From the NCBI GenBank assembly GCA_050485865.1, contig JBJHCE010000138.1, positions 1 through 7,683 on the forward strand: DNA of 7,683 nucleotides, written 5' to 3'. The DNA comes from SKNW01 sp050485865. GTDB taxonomy: Bacteria; Gemmatimonadota; Gemmatimonadetes; Longimicrobiales; Gaopeijiaceae. Positions 5,706 to 7,683 of this stretch are shown here, piece after piece. The translations under genes and the position numbers were made by a program. The notes under the pieces are model-generated. The model was not told the origin of the DNA. It made no database searches and was given only the letters and a program-made list of their open reading frames with translations. How positions within the stretch are numbered: position 1 is the first letter of the stretch; the number at the start of each line of letters is the position of its first letter.

Positions 5706-6390
5706 CGTTCGTCTCCTCGGCCTCGGCGGCCTCGACGGCTGCCTCGTCGGCGGCCTGGACCGCGCCGTTGCCCTGGCCCTGCTCCCAGGCCTCGAGGGCC
5801 GGACGCTCGATGAGGACCGTGCCGGCGCTCAGGATCTCGTAGCTCGACTCCTCGCCGAAGGGGAGGACCTCGATCCCGGGCACGTTCCGCGCCGAGAGAA
5901 CCAGGTTCTCGTTCACCCCCCAGGTGAGGATCAGGACCTTCCCCTCGACCCCGATGCCCGCGAGGTACTGGAGGAGCTCCTTCGTCTTCGGCTTCTCGAG
6001 CGCCATCGGGTCGACGAGGATCACCCGGTCGTCGGCGGCCCGGGCATTGAGCGCCGAGCGCCGCGCGAGCGAGCGCACCTTCTTCGGGACCTTCACCCGC
6101 CAGCCGTGCGACTGGGGAGGAAAGGCGAGCCCGCCGCCGGTCCACTGGGGCGCACGGGTCGTTCCCTGCCGGGCGCGTCCGGTCCCCTTCTGGCGCCAGG
6201 GCTTCCGGCTGCCGCCGGAGACCGCGGAGCGGTTCTTCTTCTGGGCGGTGCCCTGCCGCTGGTTCGAGAGGTACGCCTTCACCACCTGGTGGAGCACCCC
6301 TTCATTCACGACGCCGTCGAAGAGGGCCTCCGGGAGATCCCGGGCGCGGCCCTTCTTTCCGTCAGCCTTGTAGTAGCGTGCCTTGGCCAT
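5698..6390 (-). CDS. rplD: 50S ribosomal protein L4 with Ala/Glu-rich tail
   Basis: L4 is an early assembly protein whose extended loop reaches the exit tunnel constriction opposite L22. In E. coli it also represses its own S10 operon. The loop region is clear at about residues 49-96 (AQKKNRSAVSGGSRKPWRQK, then GTGRARQGTTRAPQWTGGG). The globular C-terminal part runs through NARAADDRVILVDP and VLPFGEESSYEILSAGTVLI. Typical L4 is about 200-210 residues; this one has 230. The extra length is an acidic tail rich in Ala, Glu and Gln (202-230) after the last core strand. The ATG at 6388-6390 starts 5 bp after rplC, with no strong Shine-Dalgarno. The 3' end overlaps rplW by 8 bases. Confidence 0.97.
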   Translation of the reverse strand: MAKARYYKADGKKGRARDLPEALFDGVVNEGVLHQVVKAYLSNQRQGTAQKKNRSAVSGGSRKPWRQKGTGRARQGTTRAPQWTGGGLAFPPQSHGWRVKVPKKVRSLARRSALNARAADDRVILVDPMALEKPKTKELLQYLAGIGVEGKVLILTWGVNENLVLSARNVPGIEVLPFGEESSYEILSAGTVLIERPALEAWEQGQGNGAVQAADEAAVEAAEAEETNDA

Positions 6391-6395
6391 GGTTC

Positions 6396-7013
6396 TTACT
6401 TGGCGATGAAGAGGTAGCTGTTTCGGGTGCCGGGGAGTGCTCCCTTGACGAACAGGAGATTCCGCTCGGCATCGACCTTCACGACCTGCAGGTTTCCGAC
6501 GGTGACCCGGTGCCCGCCCATGCGTCCGGGAAGCTTCTTCCCCTTGATGACGCGGGAGGGGTCGGTCCCGGGGCCCAGCGAACCGGGGTTCCGGGACATG
6601 GGGTGACCGTGTCCGGCGGGGCGCCCGGCAAAGCCGTAGCGCTTCACCACGCCCTGGAAGCCGCGTCCCTTCGAGGTGCCGGTCACCTTCACGGTGTCTC
6701 CCGGCTGGAAGACTTCGACGGTGACCGACTGGCCGGGCTCGAACGCGGCGTCGCCGGTCACCCGGAACTCCCGGAGGACGCGGGGCGCGTAGTCGAGGCC
6801 CGCCTTCGCGGCGTGGCCGACCTCGGCCTTCGAGGCGCGGGTCGCCTTCTTCTGGCCGAAGCCGAGCTGCACGGCCTGGTAGCCGTCCTCAGCATCGGTC
6901 TTGACCTGGACCACCGGGCAGGGCCCCGCTTCCACGACGGTGACCGGAACGGCCATTCCTTCGTCGTTGAAAACGCGGGTCATCCCGACCTTGCGTCCGA
7001 TGAGTGCTGCCAT
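6396..7013 (-). CDS. rplC: 50S ribosomal protein L3
   Basis: L3 binds near the 3' end of 23S rRNA, initiates 50S assembly and extends a loop towards the peptidyl transferase centre. The 205-residue protein begins MAALIGRKVGMTRVFNDEG. It contains TGTSKGRGFQGVVKRYGF (111-128), the L3 signature, then GHGHPMSRNPGSLGPGTDPS (134-153) and KGKKLPGRMGGHRVTV (158-173). The position that is methylated glutamine in E. coli (Gln150, by PrmB) is not Gln here, so that modification is not expected. The ATG at 7011-7013 has only weak purine-rich sequence before it (GAGGATCAGAGAAG). A 76-bp spacer with a hairpin separates it from rpsJ, and it ends with TAA 5 bp before rplD. Confidence 0.98.
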   Translation of the reverse strand: MAALIGRKVGMTRVFNDEGMAVPVTVVEAGPCPVVQVKTDAEDGYQAVQLGFGQKKATRASKAEVGHAAKAGLDYAPRVLREFRVTGDAAFEPGQSVTVEVFQPGDTVKVTGTSKGRGFQGVVKRYGFAGRPAGHGHPMSRNPGSLGPGTDPSRVIKGKKLPGRMGGHRVTVGNLQVVKVDAERNLLFVKGALPGTRNSYLFIAK

Positions 7014-7048
7014 CTTCTCTGATCCTCGAGTCTCGGCGAAAGATTCAC

Positions 7049-7073
7049 CGCTCCGGGCGCGGGGCCCGGGGCG
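7049..7073 (-). other. Hairpin in the rpsJ-rplC spacer
   Basis: In the minus-strand transcript, ten bases at 7064-7073 pair with ten at 7049-7058 around a five-base loop. One A-C mismatch interrupts an otherwise GC-rich stem. It lies 16 bases after the rpsJ stop and 35 bases before the rplC start. There is no U-tract after it, so it does not look like an intrinsic terminator. It could stabilise or process the mRNA, or simply reflect the GC content. This spacer is the widest gap between genes inside the ribosomal protein series. Confidence 0.45.
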
Positions 7074-7089
7074 AAGAACCCGTCGCGGT

Positions 7090-7398
7090 TCAGTCGACCT
7101 TGATCTCTACGTCGACGCCGGCGGGAAGGTCGAGCTTCGTCAGCGCGTCCACCGTGGCGGGGCGCGAATCCACGATGTCGATCACCCGCTTGTGCGTGCG
7201 GAGCTCGAACTGCTCGCGGCTCTTCTTGTCGATGTGAGGCGACCGGAGCACGGTCCACCGCTCCCGCTTGGTCGGGAGGGGGATCGGCCCCTTCACCGTG
7301 GCGCCGGTCTTCTCGGCGGTCCGTACGATGTCGGATGCCGTCTGATCCACCACCCAGTGGTCGAAGGCCTTCAGTCGAATGCGAATCCGTCCCGCCAT
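7090..7398 (-). CDS. rpsJ: 30S ribosomal protein S10 / NusE
   Basis: S10 is a 30S head protein that, as NusE, also works with NusB in transcription antitermination and links NusG to the ribosome. The 102-residue product has the family length. It starts MAGRIRIRLKAFDHWVVDQT and carries PIPLPTKRERWTVLRSPHID (39-58), then KKSREQFELRTHKRVIDI (58-75), the S10 signature. It ends PAGVDVEIKVD. The ATG at 7396-7398 is chosen over an upstream in-frame codon at 7467 because it gives the family N-terminus and the upstream part encodes unrelated residues. The Shine-Dalgarno is weak (GAGACGAGACGACAG). It is the first gene of the S10 series, downstream of a hairpin leader. Confidence 0.97.
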   Translation of the reverse strand: MAGRIRIRLKAFDHWVVDQTASDIVRTAEKTGATVKGPIPLPTKRERWTVLRSPHIDKKSREQFELRTHKRVIDIVDSRPATVDALTKLDLPAGVDVEIKVD

Positions 7399-7428
7399 CT
7401 GTCGTCTCGTCTCGGGGTGCTTCCCTGG

Positions 7429-7460
7429 GGTGGCCGGCCCGACCCTTCGGGCACGCCACC
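7429..7460 (-). promoter_or_regulatory. Two-tier hairpin in the rpsJ leader
   Basis: Read on the minus strand, GGTGGC (7455-7460) pairs with GCCACC (7429-7434). Inside it, GCCCGA (7447-7452) pairs with TCGGGC (7437-7442) around a four-base AGGG loop, with a 2x2 internal loop between the stems. It ends 30 bases before the rpsJ start and has no U-tract, so it is not an intrinsic terminator. Its place in the presumed 5' leader makes a regulatory or mRNA-stability role possible. The structure is seen in the sequence; any function is inferred. Confidence 0.5.
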
Positions 7461-7486
7461 GCGGCAATCGTCAAACAGCCTTTTAA

Positions 7487-7513
7487 ACTCTACAATTCCA
7501 GCGGGCCAGTAAA
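7487..7513 (-). promoter_or_regulatory. Candidate S10-operon promoter
   Basis: This AT-rich block stands out in a GC-rich window. On the minus strand TTTACT (7508-7513, -35-like, 4 of 6 consensus bases) and TAGAGT (7487-7492, -10-like, 4 of 6) are separated by 15 bases, a short spacer for sigma-70. Transcription from here would start about 80 bases before rpsJ and include the leader hairpin. Other alignments in the same block, such as one using TTTAAA, are possible. Position is the main support. Confidence 0.35.
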
Positions 7514-7545
7514 GGGGCTCCGGACCATTTCGGGCCCGGAGCCCC
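7514..7545 (-). terminator. Terminator-like hairpin after tuf
   Basis: A perfect 10-bp stem (GGGGCTCCGG at 7536-7545 on the minus strand, pairing with CCGGAGCCCC at 7514-7523) encloses a 12-base loop. It begins 15 bases after the tuf stop. On the minus strand it is followed by TTTACTGG, so the U-tract is only three bases and termination may be partial. On the plus strand the following bases are not T-rich. Confidence 0.65.
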
Positions 7546-7560
7546 TCCCGGCAGGGCTCG

Positions 7561-7683
<123 letters not shown>

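Noticed and set aside
7399..7467. N-terminal extension of S10, or a short leader peptide
   Set aside because: The extra residues do not match S10, and the region is better explained as the untranslated leader with a hairpin. No separate small gene with a ribosome site was found.
7399..7560. tRNA or other structured RNA gene between tuf and rpsJ
   Set aside because: No cloverleaf, T-loop or CCA-type end is visible. The only structures are the two hairpins already listed.

Overview
The window is a ribosomal-protein locus from a GC-rich bacterium. Every gene reads on the minus strand. In transcription order (right to left) it holds the 3' end of tuf (EF-Tu), a short intergenic region, and then sixteen complete or partial ribosomal protein genes: rpsJ, rplC, rplD, rplW, rplB, rpsS, rplV, rpsC, rplP, rpmC, rpsQ, rplN, rplX, rplE, rpsN (zinc type), rpsH and the first 76 codons of rplF. 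This is the textbook tuf-S10-spc gene order. No gene in the series is missing, inserted or broken.

Region by region: 7561-7683 is the tuf tail. Positions 7399-7560 are the only real regulatory space. They hold a GC-rich terminator-like hairpin, an AT-rich block that could carry the S10 promoter, and a two-tier hairpin in the presumed rpsJ leader. Positions 2245-7398 are the S10-type genes and 1-2228 the spc-type genes. Most junctions are tight, with gaps of 2-37 bp or overlaps of 4-8 bp. The exception is a 76-bp spacer with a hairpin between rpsJ and rplC. There is no visible break at the S10/spc boundary (rpsQ-rplN, 16 bp), so the series is probably transcribed as one long operon.

The encoded proteins assemble into both ribosomal subunits. 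L2, L3, L4, L16 and L22 act around the peptidyl transferase centre and exit tunnel. L23, L24 and L29 lie around the tunnel exit. L5, L14 and L6 sit at the central protuberance or factor-binding side. S3, S10, S14 and S19 form the 30S head, and S8 and S17 belong to the 30S body. EF-Tu delivers aminoacyl-tRNA.

The organism cannot be fixed from this window. The GC-rich coding, zinc-type S14, bacterial-type gene order and several protein variants (L2 with Leu after the conserved His-Pro, Ala/Glu-rich L4 tail) are compatible with a Gemmatimonadota-like or related lineage, but that is a low-confidence guess. I found no mobile element, CRISPR array, tRNA or novel defence or biosynthetic system. The observations worth a second look are small: leader and spacer RNA structures, an unusually long Shine-Dalgarno match before rplX, and local protein variants.
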